Part shown: one piece after another, positions 8,509-16,882 of the stretch
How the letters are laid out: the number at the start of each line of letters is the position of its first letter
How positions within the stretch are numbered: position 1 is the stretch's first letter
Translations under genes and position numbers: made by a program
Assembly: GCF_001426545.1 (NCBI RefSeq)
Contig: NZ_LMEZ01000010.1
Span: forward strand, 62,001 to 126,000
DNA length: 64,000 nt
Direction: 5' to 3'
Origin: Mycobacterium sp. Root135
GTDB lineage: Bacteria > Actinomycetota > Actinomycetes > Mycobacteriales > Mycobacteriaceae
The notes under the pieces: model-generated
What the model was told of the DNA's origin: nothing
The model's input: the letters and a program-made list of their open reading frames with translations, nothing else
Databases searched by the model: none

Positions 8509-9423
8509 CTAAACCTTCTTGGGAGAAAAGATCTTTGCGACCAGACGCGCCGCGACGTTGAGAATGGCGATCAGCAGCACCAACGTCAGGGCGGCGCCCC
8601 ACAGTCGGTCGGTGGGGATCGGGCTGGCGCCGGCACCGGCGGAGATCTGGTCGTACATCATGCCGGGCAGCGAACCCATGAATCCGCCGAACATGTCGAA
8701 GTTGATCGACGCGGCGTAGCCAACGAGGATCAGCAGCGGCGCGGTCTCGCCCATCACGCGGGCCAGCGACAGCATGACCCCTGTGACGATGCCCGACAAC
8801 GCCGTCGGGATGACTATGCGCACGATGGTCTTCCACTTCGGTACGCCCAGTGCGTAACTCGCCTCACGAAGATCCATCGGCACGATCCGCAGCATTTCCT
8901 CGGTGGCGCGCACGATGACCGGAATCATCAGGAGCACCAGGGCTAAGGAGACCGCGAAGCCGGAGCGTTCGAAGCCCAGCGTGGCCACCCACAGCGCGTA
9001 GATGAACAGCGCCGCCACGATCGACGGGACACCGGTGAGGATGTCGACCATGAAGGTGGTGATCTTGCCCAGTCGCGTTCCGCCGCCGTATTCGACGAGG
9101 TAGACCGCGACCATCACGCCGACGGGAATCGAGATCAGCGAGCAGACCAAACCTTGCAGCAGCGTGCCCATGACGGCGTGGTAGACGCCGCCGCCCGGCG
9201 AGAACGCGGTGGTGCCCGCCTGAGAGTTGGTGAACCACACGGGCGAGGTGACCGCCGCGAGTCCCTTGCTGACCACCGAGTACAGCACCCAGATCAGCGG
9301 GACCAGTGCGACCAGCACCGACGCCGAGACGAGCACGGTCGCAACGTTGTTGGTCAGCTTGCGCTTGGCGCTGACACCCTGAAACGTCGACGCCTTGACT
9401 GGTGTGTCGAGTGTGGCCGTCAT
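8509..9423 (-). CDS. pstA: Phosphate ABC transporter permease PstA
   Basis: 304 residues from the ATG at 9423, which overlaps the pstC stop as ATGA. It has about six membrane helices and the permease EAA-like loop (ASYALGVPKWKTIVRIVIPTA), which docks onto PstB. The GETAPLL motif before the last helices is conserved in PstA. The open frame continues upstream into pstC, but that part is the wrong frame of pstC. Confidence 0.94.
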   Translation of the reverse strand: MTATLDTPVKASTFQGVSAKRKLTNNVATVLVSASVLVALVPLIWVLYSVVSKGLAAVTSPVWFTNSQAGTTAFSPGGGVYHAVMGTLLQGLVCSLISIPVGVMVAVYLVEYGGGTRLGKITTFMVDILTGVPSIVAALFIYALWVATLGFERSGFAVSLALVLLMIPVIVRATEEMLRIVPMDLREASYALGVPKWKTIVRIVIPTALSGIVTGVMLSLARVMGETAPLLILVGYAASINFDMFGGFMGSLPGMMYDQISAGAGASPIPTDRLWGAALTLVLLIAILNVAARLVAKIFSPKKV

Positions 9424-10469
9424 GCCTTTGCACCTCTTCCGGCTACTGCCGCACGAGCCAGCGAGTTCACCACGAACGTGAGGATGAACAGCACCAGACC
9501 CGCCGCGATGTAGGCGCCTGCCTTGTATTGGTCGTTGAATTCGCTTGCCGCCGAGGCGATCTTGCTTGCAAAGGTGTAGCCACCGTCGAACAGCGACCAG
9601 CCGAAGGCCGTCTGGGTGCCGCGCAGGATGATCAGCAAGGCGATGGTCTCGCCCAGCGCGCGGCCGAGGCCGAGCATCGCACCGCTGATGTAGCCCGACA
9701 GTCCGAACGGCAGGACCGTCGTCTTGACGACCTCCCATCGGGTGGCGCCAAGAGCGAGGGCGGCCTCGATCTGTCCCCGTGGCGTCTGCAAGAACACCTC
9801 GCGGGAGACGGCCGTGATGATCGGCAGGATCATCACGGCCAGCACGATGCCCGCGGTGAAGATGGTGCCGCCACCGGCCACCGACGCGGTGCCCGTCTTG
9901 AACAGGAACAACCAGTCCAGGTTGGCGTTGAGCCACACGGCGAACGGCTTGAGCACGGGGGCCAGCACGTACAGGCCCCACACGCCGTAGACGATCGACG
10001 GCACCGCCGCCAGCAGGTCGACCACGTAGGCCAGCGGCCCAGCCAGTCGCCGCGGCGAATACTGCGTCAAGAAGATCGCGATGCCGAGCGCGACCGGCAT
10101 CGCGAGCACCAGCGCGAACAGCGACACGAAGATCGTCACCTGAATCAGATCCAGGATGCCGAAGGTCATCTTCGACGTGTCGGTGGTGATCCAGTTGCCG
10201 CCGTAGGTGAAGAAGTTCGCCTCGTTACGGCTGAGTGCGGGGATCGCGCGCCACAGCAGGAACACCGCGATCGCCGCGATCAGGACGACGACGGCGATGC
10301 CCGCACCCTGCGCCAGACCGCCGAAGATGCGATCCCCCAGGCGCACCTTGGCGCCCTTCGAGGGATTGGTGGAGATGGGTTCCGGGGAGGGAACGGGCGA
10401 AGCGATCACTTCGCCCGATCCCGCACCGGTTGGGTTCGGTGTCGTCACTGTCATCCCGTTGTCGGTCAT
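9420..10469 (-). CDS. pstC: Phosphate ABC transporter permease PstC
   Basis: 349 residues with a Pro/Ser-rich cytoplasmic leader of about 45 residues, then about six membrane helices and the permease loop ALALGATRWEVVKTTVLP followed by GRALGETIALLII. It pairs with PstA to form the phosphate channel. The ATG has GGAAG upstream and lies 48 bases after pstS. The 4-base ATGA overlap with pstA implies translational coupling. Confidence 0.94.
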   Translation of the reverse strand: MTDNGMTVTTPNPTGAGSGEVIASPVPSPEPISTNPSKGAKVRLGDRIFGGLAQGAGIAVVVLIAAIAVFLLWRAIPALSRNEANFFTYGGNWITTDTSKMTFGILDLIQVTIFVSLFALVLAMPVALGIAIFLTQYSPRRLAGPLAYVVDLLAAVPSIVYGVWGLYVLAPVLKPFAVWLNANLDWLFLFKTGTASVAGGGTIFTAGIVLAVMILPIITAVSREVFLQTPRGQIEAALALGATRWEVVKTTVLPFGLSGYISGAMLGLGRALGETIALLIILRGTQTAFGWSLFDGGYTFASKIASAASEFNDQYKAGAYIAAGLVLFILTFVVNSLARAAVAGRGAKA

Positions 10470-10517
10470 TGCTTCCAGAACCCATCCTCACCGCGTTGGT
10501 GGCGGTATGCCAACCGT

Positions 10518-11645
10518 CTAGGCAATTGCGTCGACGGACTTGAGCAACCGCTCCTTGAAACTGTCGGGCAGAGGAACGAAGCCGGCAGCCGACAGGTTCG
10601 CCTGACCCTGGTCGGCCGAGACCTTCAGGAACGACTTCACCGCGGCGGCGGTGTCGGCGTCGTAACCCTTGGAGCAGACGATCTCGTAGGTGGCCAGCAT
10701 CAAGGGGTAGGAGCCGGCTTCCTTCGAGGCGTAAAGCGCGTTGAGGTCCAGGGTGAGGTCCATGCCGTCGGCCTTGAACTTGGCGTCGCCAACGGCCTTC
10801 GCCGTGGTCTCGTCGGTCAACTCGACCGCACCCGCACCGCTGTCGATCTGGGCGAACGGCAGGTTAGCCGCCTTCGCCGGGCTCTTCTCGACGTAGCCGA
10901 TGGCACCCGGGGTGGCCTGGACGGCCTGCACGACGCCGGAGGACTTCTGGGCGCCTTCGCCTGCGCCGCCCTGGAACTCCTTGCCCGCACCCTTGGTCCA
11001 CGTCTGCGGCGCCGCGGCGGTCAGGTACTTCTGGAAGTTGTCGGTGGTGCCCGACGAATCGGAGCGGTAGATCGGGGTGATCTTGGTGTCGGGCAGCGTG
11101 GTGCCGCCGTTGAGTGCGGCGATGGCCGGGTCGTTCCACGTGGTGATGGCACCGGTGAAGATCTTGGCCAGCACGTCGGGGGTGACCACCAGCTTGTCGA
11201 CGCCCTCGACGTTGTAGGCCATCGCGACCGGGCCGAACACCAGCGGTAGGTTCCACGCCGGGTTTCCGCCACAGCGCTCGGTCGCCGCGGCGACCTGGTC
11301 CTCGGCGAGCGCGGAATCCGAGCCCGCGAAGTCGACCTGCTTGGCGAGGAACTGCGTGACGCCCGCACCGGAGCCGGTGGGGTTGTAGGACAGGGCCTTG
11401 CCGGAGCACGCCTCGCCCCACGCCTTGTTGAACTCGGCGATGGCGTTCTGCTGGGCGGTGGAACCCTCGGCGGTCAGGGCGGCCTTGCCGCCGCAATCTG
11501 CCGCGGCGCCCGCGGCGGCAGAGGATCCCGACCCCGAGGTCGACGACGTTCCCGAGTTGTTGTCACTGCCACAGGCAGTCATCGTGACGAGGGCCACGGC
11601 CGACAGGCCCGTGCCGAGCACCTTGCCAAAGCGATTGAGCTTCAC
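10518..11645 (-). CDS. pstS: Phosphate-binding lipoprotein PstS
   Basis: 375 residues from GTG 11645 (an in-frame GTG nine bases upstream is an alternative). The signal peptide ends in a lipobox, VTMTAC, with Cys25 as the lipidated residue, followed by a Ser/Gly-rich linker. Phosphate-binding blocks include LTAEGSTAQ, the NPTGSGAGV loop, VDFAGSDSAL and YRSDSSGTTDNFQKYL. It captures phosphate for PstCAB. It is preceded by an 11-base direct repeat of the Pho-box type and a TACGTT -10 box. Confidence 0.94.
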   Translation of the reverse strand: MKLNRFGKVLGTGLSAVALVTMTACGSDNNSGTSSTSGSGSSAAAGAAADCGGKAALTAEGSTAQQNAIAEFNKAWGEACSGKALSYNPTGSGAGVTQFLAKQVDFAGSDSALAEDQVAAATERCGGNPAWNLPLVFGPVAMAYNVEGVDKLVVTPDVLAKIFTGAITTWNDPAIAALNGGTTLPDTKITPIYRSDSSGTTDNFQKYLTAAAPQTWTKGAGKEFQGGAGEGAQKSSGVVQAVQATPGAIGYVEKSPAKAANLPFAQIDSGAGAVELTDETTAKAVGDAKFKADGMDLTLDLNALYASKEAGSYPLMLATYEIVCSKGYDADTAAAVKSFLKVSADQGQANLSAAGFVPLPDSFKERLLKSVDAIA

Positions 11646-11688
11646 TGATCCCACTTTCGATTTTTTGTCTGCCTCAGGACTCCACGGC

Positions 11689-11743
11689 AACGTATTCGTC
11701 GCCGGTGGACGGGTCGCTGACGAAAGGTGAACGAGCAGTGAAC
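11689..11743 (-). promoter_or_regulatory. pstS promoter with Pho-box (RegX3-type) direct repeat
   Basis: On the minus strand GTTCAC (11743-11738) and GTTCACC (11732-11726) recur with an 11-base period. TACGTT at 11694-11689 is the likely -10. The repeat lies upstream of the -35 position, as expected for an activator acting under phosphate starvation. Confidence 0.6.
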
Positions 11744-11769
11744 AGCCTCAGCGAATTCACAGCTGAGGA

Positions 11770-12654
11770 CTAACGCAGGGTGTACGCCACGTCTGCGGTG
11801 AAGACCGTGAAGTCCAGCCGTTCGTACGTCTTCACGGCGGCCAAGTTATCAGCCTCCACGTAGAGGGTGACGTCGGCGGACTCTCCGAGTCGGTCCGCCA
11901 GATGGCGCAAGCCGACCAGCGTCAGCGTCGCGCCGAGACCGCGTCCCTGCGCGCTTGGGTCGACGCCCACGACGTAGACCTCGCCGAGCTCGGGCCCGTG
12001 AACCTTCGTCCAGTGGAAGCCGACGAGGGCATTGGTGGTCGAGTCGAAGGCCAGGAACAACCCCTCCGGGTCGAACCACGACTCGCCACGACGCTCGGCG
12101 ACGTCGGCCTCGGTCCAACCACCCTGCTCGGGGTGCCAGGAGAAGGCGGCGTTGTTGACGCGCAGCAGCTCGGCGTCGTCGGCCGGCCCGGCATAGGTCC
12201 GAAGCATGACGCCGTCGGACGCCTTCACGGGCGGCAGGTCGCGCAGCGGGCGGCGCATCTGGAGCAGTTCCCGAGCGGCGACGAGGTCGAGCGCGGCGGC
12301 GGTGGCGCGGGCTGGTTCGAGGTTGCCGTGCGCCCACACCCTGGTGCTGGAGCCGCCTTCGGCGAAGGCCGTGCGAATTAGTTCCGCACCGATCCCCCGC
12401 CTGCGGGCACCGGGGTGGACGACGACCTCGGCCATGGGTGGCGCGTCGGTCGTGGCCGGAGCCAGGTTCAGGTAGCCGACGACGTCGCCGTCGAGTTCGG
12501 CGACGAGGTGCCCGGTGCGATCGTGCGGCAGCGCGCGCAACACTTGGTCACCGACGGGAGCCGTCCCGTCCGCAGCGCGGGCGGCGTCGACGACGGCCTT
12601 GACGTGTTGCTGATCGGCATCGGAAAGGGCTGTCCGCCAACCGATTACGCTCAC
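11770..12654 (-). CDS. mshD: Mycothiol synthase MshD
   Basis: 294 residues made of two GNAT acetyltransferase folds in tandem. The acetyl-CoA loop of the first is VVHPGARRRGIGAELI; that of the second is VGVDPSAQGRGLGATLTLVGL. MshD adds the final acetyl group to Cys-GlcN-Ins to give mycothiol, the thiol that replaces glutathione in actinobacteria. The start overlaps the glnR stop as ATGA, so the two are co-translated. The same neighbour order occurs in M. tuberculosis (Rv0818-Rv0819) from memory. Confidence 0.95.
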   Translation of the reverse strand: MSVIGWRTALSDADQQHVKAVVDAARAADGTAPVGDQVLRALPHDRTGHLVAELDGDVVGYLNLAPATTDAPPMAEVVVHPGARRRGIGAELIRTAFAEGGSSTRVWAHGNLEPARATAAALDLVAARELLQMRRPLRDLPPVKASDGVMLRTYAGPADDAELLRVNNAAFSWHPEQGGWTEADVAERRGESWFDPEGLFLAFDSTTNALVGFHWTKVHGPELGEVYVVGVDPSAQGRGLGATLTLVGLRHLADRLGESADVTLYVEADNLAAVKTYERLDFTVFTADVAYTLR

Positions 12655-13436
12655 TTGGCGCGCAGCGGGTCGTTCAAGCCGTCGACGAAGCCCGCTGGGT
12701 CCTGGTCGTAGGCGTCCGCGTCGTCGTAGTCGTCACCGGGGTCGGACTCGGGTACCGGTGAGCGGCCTCGCGCAGGCCGGACGGCCTTGTAGCCGACGTT
12801 GCGGACGGTGCCGATCAACGATTCGTACTCGGGGCCAAGCTTGGCGCGGAGCCGCCGCACGTGCACGTCGACGGTGCGGGTGCCGCCGAAGAAGTCGTAG
12901 CCCCACACCTCCTGGAGGAGCTGCGCCCTGGTGAACACGCGGCCTGCGTGCAGCGCCAGGTACTTGAGCAGCTCGAATTCCTTGTACGTGAGGTCGAGCG
13001 GGCGCCCGCGAAGCCGCGCGGTGTAGGTGCCCTCGTCGATGACGAGTTCGCCGAGATTGACCTTGCCAGCGCTTTCCTGGTCGGCAGCCCCGCCGCGGCG
13101 CCCCACGAGCAGTCGCAGCCTGGCGTCGATCTCGGCCGGGCCGGTGCTGGGAAGCAAGATGTCGTCGAGACCCCATTCGACGTTCACCGCGACCAGTCCG
13201 CCTTCGTTCACCACGGCGACGACGGGGACCGCCGTGCCGGTGGTGCCCAGCAGCCGGCACAGTCCGCGCGCGGCGGCGAGGTCGGTTCGGGCGTCGACGA
13301 TGGCCACGTCAGCGGTGCCCGCTTCGAGCAGCGACGACACTTCGGTCGGAGCGGCCCGGACGCTGTGCGCCAGGAGCGCCAACGACGGCAGCACCGACTC
13401 GGGGTGCGGGTCGAGGGTCAGTAGCAACAGATCCAA
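12651..13436 (-). CDS. glnR: GlnR-type orphan OmpR-family regulator
   Basis: 261 residues: an N-terminal receiver-like domain (1 to about 110) and a C-terminal OmpR/PhoB winged helix (about 130-225, with LTYKEFELLKYLALHAGRVFT and GTRTVDVHVRRLRAKLG). GlnR is the nitrogen-assimilation activator of actinobacteria, and it has no partner kinase here either. The start is TTG with GGAGG five bases upstream; no better start is in frame. The acidic tail after residue 225 (DPGDDYDDADAYDQD) is unusual in length. It leads a minus-strand run into mshD and pst. Confidence 0.9.
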   Translation of the reverse strand: MDLLLLTLDPHPESVLPSLALLAHSVRAAPTEVSSLLEAGTADVAIVDARTDLAAARGLCRLLGTTGTAVPVVAVVNEGGLVAVNVEWGLDDILLPSTGPAEIDARLRLLVGRRGGAADQESAGKVNLGELVIDEGTYTARLRGRPLDLTYKEFELLKYLALHAGRVFTRAQLLQEVWGYDFFGGTRTVDVHVRRLRAKLGPEYESLIGTVRNVGYKAVRPARGRSPVPESDPGDDYDDADAYDQDPAGFVDGLNDPLRAK

Positions 13437-13624
13437 CGGGTCCTCCAGCGCATTTCGGGAGAGTCTGGCCCGACGTCATCTACATCGACAAGTCCGGGCA
13501 ATCTCCCAGATTCATGGCTGACACGCCGCCGTTACCGGCCGACGATCGCATAACGATAGCGTGCAACCTGGGAATTAGCCGCGCCGAACGGTTGCGGCTC
13601 ACTCGGGTAGGCCAGAATGTCCGG

Positions 13625-14422
13625 GTGCGCAAGGTGCTGATCGGACTCGTCGCCACGGTCACGACCCTGACCGTCGGAGCCGTCGGCGTCGATTTCGGGA
13701 CCGCCATCTACGCGGAGTTCCACTGGGCGCGCAGCGTGCGATCGGCCAATCATCTGCCGTTCGACCCGTGGGTGGGCATCCTCGGGTTCCCGTTCGTCAC
13801 CCAGGCCACGGGCCATCACTACCGCGAGGTGGAGATCCGGGCGGGTGGAGTCGACCACCCCGTCGTCGGCAAGGCGTCCATCGAGGCGACGATGCATTCG
13901 GTGGACCTGACCGAGACGTCGTGGCTGATCGGCCCGAAGTCCACGTTGCCCGTCGGCAAGCTGGAAAGCCGGCTCATCGTCGACTCGACGCACGTCGGCC
14001 GGTTCATGGGCATCAAGGATCTGCTGGTGGAGGCCCCCCCGAAGGAGACCAACGACGCCACCGGAGGGACGACGGAGTCGGGCATCTCCGGCAGCCGCGG
14101 ACTGGTGTTCACCGGGACGCCGACCGCCGCGGGATTCGACGAGCGGGTCAGCGTGGCGGTCGACCTGTCGACGCCCGAGGACGACGTCACCACCCTCGTC
14201 TTCAACGCCACCGACGTGCTGACCGGCCCGGGTACGGCCGACGAGCAGGTGCCCGACGACAAGAAGGCGGCCGTCCTCGCCGCGTTCGGCACGAGAATGC
14301 CGGGCATGAAGCTGCCGTTCGGGATTGCCCCGACCACCGAGGGAGCGCGTGGCAGCGACATCATCATCGAGGGCATCTCGACGGGAGTAACGGTGGCGCT
14401 CGACGGGTTTAGACAGCCATGA
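13625..14422 (+). CDS. lmeA: LmeA-like DUF2993 phospholipid-binding exported protein
   Basis: 265 residues from GTG 13625. An ATG at 13514 would add 37 residues, but that stretch uses TTA and ATA codons that are rare here, so I reject it. One N-terminal membrane or signal segment (VLIGLVATVTTLTVGAVGV) is followed by a DUF2993 fold. The M. smegmatis homologue is reported to bind phospholipid and to be needed for lipomannan elongation; the M. tuberculosis equivalent is Rv0817c from memory. The stop overlaps the thiX start as ATGA. Confidence 0.82.
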   Translation: MRKVLIGLVATVTTLTVGAVGVDFGTAIYAEFHWARSVRSANHLPFDPWVGILGFPFVTQATGHHYREVEIRAGGVDHPVVGKASIEATMHSVDLTETSWLIGPKSTLPVGKLESRLIVDSTHVGRFMGIKDLLVEAPPKETNDATGGTTESGISGSRGLVFTGTPTAAGFDERVSVAVDLSTPEDDVTTLVFNATDVLTGPGTADEQVPDDKKAAVLAAFGTRMPGMKLPFGIAPTTEGARGSDIIIEGISTGVTVALDGFRQP

Positions 14423-14838
14423 GCGTCACACTTCTCCTCGTCGTCGCGGTGCTGGTGGTGGCACTGACGGTGGCTGTCGTGATCGGCCGCGTGCTCACCA
14501 GGCGCGACGGCGTCGTGCGCAGCACCTGGGACGCCTCCGCAGCCGTTCCCGACCTGGGTCTGCCATCGGGGAAGCCCGCGATCGTGCACTTCAGCGCACA
14601 GTGGTGCGGACCCTGCGCGGGTGTTCGGCGGGTCGTCGACGACGTCTGCGCCGAGCTCCCCGAGGTTGCTCACGTCGAGATCGACATGGACGCCAATCCG
14701 GGGGCCGCGCGCGAACTTTCGGTGCTGTCGTTGCCGACGACGTTCATCTTCGACGCCGACGGTCGGCAGCGGTACCGCAGCTCGGGCGTACCCAAGGCCG
14801 CTGACCTGCGGTCCGCTCTTGAACCGCTATTGGCCTGA
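14419..14838 (+). CDS. thiX: Membrane-anchored thioredoxin-like protein (ThiX)
   Basis: 139 residues. A membrane anchor (about 3-27) precedes a thioredoxin fold with the active site WCGPC at 62-66 and the cis-proline SLPTTFIF near 113. The anchor puts the active site outside the membrane, or keeps it membrane-bound in the cytosol if the topology is reversed. It is translationally coupled to lmeA and followed 29 bases later by the polycysteine leader of the sulfur genes. It resembles Rv0816c. Confidence 0.88.
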   Translation: MSVTLLLVVAVLVVALTVAVVIGRVLTRRDGVVRSTWDASAAVPDLGLPSGKPAIVHFSAQWCGPCAGVRRVVDDVCAELPEVAHVEIDMDANPGAARELSVLSLPTTFIFDADGRQRYRSSGVPKAADLRSALEPLLA

Positions 14839-14854
14839 CGGCCCTGTCATTGGG

Positions 14855-14860
14855 TAAGCT
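14855..14860 (+). promoter_or_regulatory. -10 box of leaderless polycysteine ORF
   Basis: TAAGCT ends exactly seven bases before the GTG at 14868, so transcription should begin at or next to the start codon. This is the standard layout of a leaderless mycobacterial transcript. Confidence 0.6.
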
Positions 14861-14867
14861 CTCGCCC

Positions 14868-14960
14868 GTGTCCCCCCGCGTTGAGCACGAGCTCATCAAG
14901 CGCCGCGCAGTAGATCTGTGCCGCGTCGCGGGTTTCTGTTGTCGTTGTTGTAGCTGCTGA
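14868..14960 (+). CDS. Leaderless polycysteine leader peptide (cysteine attenuator)
   Basis: A 30-codon ORF starting with GTG and ending CRVAGFCCRCCSC before TGA: six cysteines in the last 13 residues. It lies directly upstream of the DUF4395-cysA2-sseC genes. Polycysteine short ORFs upstream of sulfur operons are reported in mycobacteria to act as cysteine-responsive attenuators, and a homologous locus in M. smegmatis is one of them, from memory. The Cys codons at 14936-14942 (CTGTTGT) are complementary to ACAACAG at 15026-15032, right before the next gene's AGGAG, and GCTGCT (14953-14958) to AGCAGC (14990-14995). Ribosome stalling on Cys codons could therefore expose the downstream ribosome site. 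Confidence 0.85.
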   Translation: MSPRVEHELIKRRAVDLCRVAGFCCRCCSC

Positions 14961-15045
14961 GTCGCTGCGCGCACCGCGCGTCGCCTCGGAGCAGCCGCTC
15001 AGGCATGCCCACGCCCAGCCTCGTCACAACAGCAGGAGTACACCG
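14961..15045 (+). promoter_or_regulatory. Attenuator leader between polycysteine ORF and DUF4395
   Basis: A GC hairpin (GCGCG at 14967-14971 with CGCGC at 14975-14979) and two longer-range pairings back into the Cys codons can be drawn. The ribosome site AGGAG is at 15034-15038. The structures are read by eye, not computed. Confidence 0.5.
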
Positions 15046-15510
15046 TTGCCGAACCAGAGCACCACACCAGACCAGGTCGACGTCCGGGGACCGCGCTTCA
15101 CGGCGTGGGTGACCACGGCGGTGCTGGTGATCGCACTGCTGATCTCGGCGTATAGCTCGGTAGCGGCCGCGATTCTGCTCGGGGTCCAGGCGGCGGTGTT
15201 CGCCGTCGGCGCGCTCGGCGGCCCGCGCAAGCACCCCTTCGGCCTGGTGTTCGCCACGTTCGTCGCGCCCCGGCTTGGTCCGGTGACCGAGCGCGAGCCC
15301 GTGCCGCCACTCAAGTTCGCCCAGCTGGTCGGCTTCGTGTTCGCGGTCGCCGGAACCGTCGGTTTCGCCACCGGACTGGTGGCACTTGGCCTCGCCGCCA
15401 CCGCGCTCGCACTGGTCGCGGCCTTCCTCAACGCCGCCTTCGGCATCTGTCTCGGCTGTCGGCTCTACCCGCTGGTCACCCATCTCCGTTCCACTGCGTC
15501 CCCCGCCTAA
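15046..15510 (+). CDS. DUF4395 membrane protein, sulfur-cluster associated
   Basis: 154 residues from TTG, with AGGAG seven bases upstream. About four membrane helices are visible, and a CLGC motif (Cys135 and Cys138) lies in the last helix region, typical of DUF4395. The family often sits beside thiosulfate sulfurtransferases and thioredoxins and is thought to handle sulfur or redox chemistry at the membrane, but the exact role is unknown. It is the first full gene downstream of the polycysteine attenuator. Confidence 0.8.
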   Translation: MPNQSTTPDQVDVRGPRFTAWVTTAVLVIALLISAYSSVAAAILLGVQAAVFAVGALGGPRKHPFGLVFATFVAPRLGPVTEREPVPPLKFAQLVGFVFAVAGTVGFATGLVALGLAATALALVAAFLNAAFGICLGCRLYPLVTHLRSTASPA

Positions 15511-15547
15511 CCTGTCGAATACTGAAGCAACCGAAGGGATTTCATCC

Positions 15548-16381
15548 ATGGCACGCTCCGACGTCCTGGTCAGCACCGAGTGGGCCGAGAACAATCTCGA
15601 CGCCCCCAACACCGTCTTCGTCGAGGTCGACGAGGACACCAGCGCCTACGAGGACGGCCACATCGCCGGCGCCGTCCGGCTGGACTGGAAGACCGAACTA
15701 CAGGACCCGGTCAAGCGCGACTTCGTCGACCAGCAGCAGTTCTCCAAGCTGCTGTCGGACAAGGGCATCGCCAACGACGACACGGTCGTCCTCTACGGCG
15801 GCAACAACAACTGGTTCGCCGCCTACGCCTACTGGTACTTCAAGCTCTACGGCCACGAGAACGTGAAACTGATCGACGGTGGCCGCAAGCGCTGGGAACT
15901 CGACGGCCGCCCCCTAGTCACCGAGGTGCCCGACCGGGCCGCCACGTCGTACACCGCGTCGGCGCCGAACACCGCGATCCGCGCCTTCCGCGACGAAGTG
16001 ATCGCCGCGATCGGCACCAAGAACCTCGTCGACGTCCGCTCCCCCGACGAGTTCTCCGGCAAGATTCTGGCCCCCGCGCACCTGCCCCAGGAGCAGAGCC
16101 AGCGCGCCGGCCACATCCCCACCGCCGTCAACGTGCCGTGGAGCAAGGCTGCCAACGAAGACGGCACCTTCAAGTCCGACGAGGACCTCGCCAAGCTCTA
16201 CGAAGCCGCAGGCCTGGACGGCTCCAAGGAGACCATCGCGTACTGCCGCATCGGGGAACGCTCCTCGCACAGCTGGTTCGTCCTGCAGGAACTGCTGGGA
16301 CATCGGAATGTCAAGAACTACGACGGTAGTTGGTGTGAATACGGTTCCCTCGTGGGCGCCCCGATCGAGTTGGGAAGTTGA
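15548..16381 (+). CDS. cysA2: Thiosulfate sulfurtransferase CysA2
   Basis: 277 residues, two rhodanese domains. The N-terminal one is inactive; the C-terminal one carries the active-site loop around Cys233 in AYCRIGERSSHSW. It transfers sulfane sulfur from thiosulfate to an acceptor. The ATG at 15548 is preceded by AAGGG. It is followed by sseC after one base. Same arrangement as Rv0815c-Rv0814c from memory, where a second nearly identical copy exists elsewhere in the genome. Confidence 0.93.
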   Translation: MARSDVLVSTEWAENNLDAPNTVFVEVDEDTSAYEDGHIAGAVRLDWKTELQDPVKRDFVDQQQFSKLLSDKGIANDDTVVLYGGNNNWFAAYAYWYFKLYGHENVKLIDGGRKRWELDGRPLVTEVPDRAATSYTASAPNTAIRAFRDEVIAAIGTKNLVDVRSPDEFSGKILAPAHLPQEQSQRAGHIPTAVNVPWSKAANEDGTFKSDEDLAKLYEAAGLDGSKETIAYCRIGERSSHSWFVLQELLGHRNVKNYDGSWCEYGSLVGAPIELGS

Positions 16382-16382
16382 T

Positions 16383-16685
16383 ATGTGCTCTGCACCCAAG
16401 CAAGGACTGACGCTGCCGGCCAGCGTTGACCTCGAAAAGGAAACGGTCATCACCGGTCGCGTCGTCGACGGTGCCGGTCAGACCGTCGGCGGGGCGTTCG
16501 TGCGCCTTCTCGACGCCTCCGACGAGTTCACCGCCGAGGTCGTCGCGTCGGCGACCGGTGACTTCCGCTTCTTCGCCGCCCCCGGCACCTGGACGCTGCG
16601 CGCCCTGTCGCCCGCGGGCAACGGCGATGCCAGCGTTGCGCCGTCGGGCGCCGGGATCCACGAAGTCGACGTCAAGGTCGCTTAA
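16383..16685 (+). CDS. sseC: SseC, DUF1416 protein linked to sulfurtransferase
   Basis: 100 residues, a predicted beta-sandwich (carboxypeptidase-regulatory-like) with VITGRVVDGAGQTVGGAFVRLLD and RALSPAGNG. It always follows cysA2 in mycobacteria. It starts one base after the cysA2 stop, so the two are coupled. The biochemical role is not established; sulfur metabolism is inferred from the partner. Confidence 0.88.
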   Translation: MCSAPKQGLTLPASVDLEKETVITGRVVDGAGQTVGGAFVRLLDASDEFTAEVVASATGDFRFFAAPGTWTLRALSPAGNGDASVAPSGAGIHEVDVKVA

Positions 16686-16783
16686 CCCCCAGAGGAGCGG
16701 TGCCCACGTGAGTAGTGGGCACCGCTGCGGCGCTGGAACCCCCGGTCGCCGCACGGCTGGGTGGCGCAACTAGAATCGACGAC

Positions 16784-16882
16784 GTGGTTCTCTTCTTCGA
16801 GATTCTGCTCATCGTGGCAGTCGTCGTCATCACCTGGTTCGCCGTGTATGCGGTGTACCGGCTGGTCACCGACGAGTTGTGA
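16784..16882 (+). CDS. 32-residue single-span membrane peptide
   Basis: GTG-started ORF of 32 codons: VVLFFEILLIVAVVVITW then FAVYAVYRLVTDEL. It is one continuous membrane helix with a charged C-terminus. Its stop overlaps the next gene's start as GTGA, so the two are translationally coupled; this and the clear membrane pattern support a real gene. The GTG has no Shine-Dalgarno; TAGAAT at 16771-16776 lies seven bases before it, so the transcript may be leaderless. Function unknown. Confidence 0.7.
   Translation: MVLFFEILLIVAVVVITWFAVYAVYRLVTDEL

Noticed and set aside
9402..11249. Plus-strand open frame of about 615 codons
   Set aside because: Antisense to pstC and pstS; composition is His/Arg/Asp-rich and no motif is present.
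13514..13624. Upstream ATG extension of lmeA
   Set aside because: The added 37 codons include TTA and ATA codons that are very rare in the window and give no recognisable protein.
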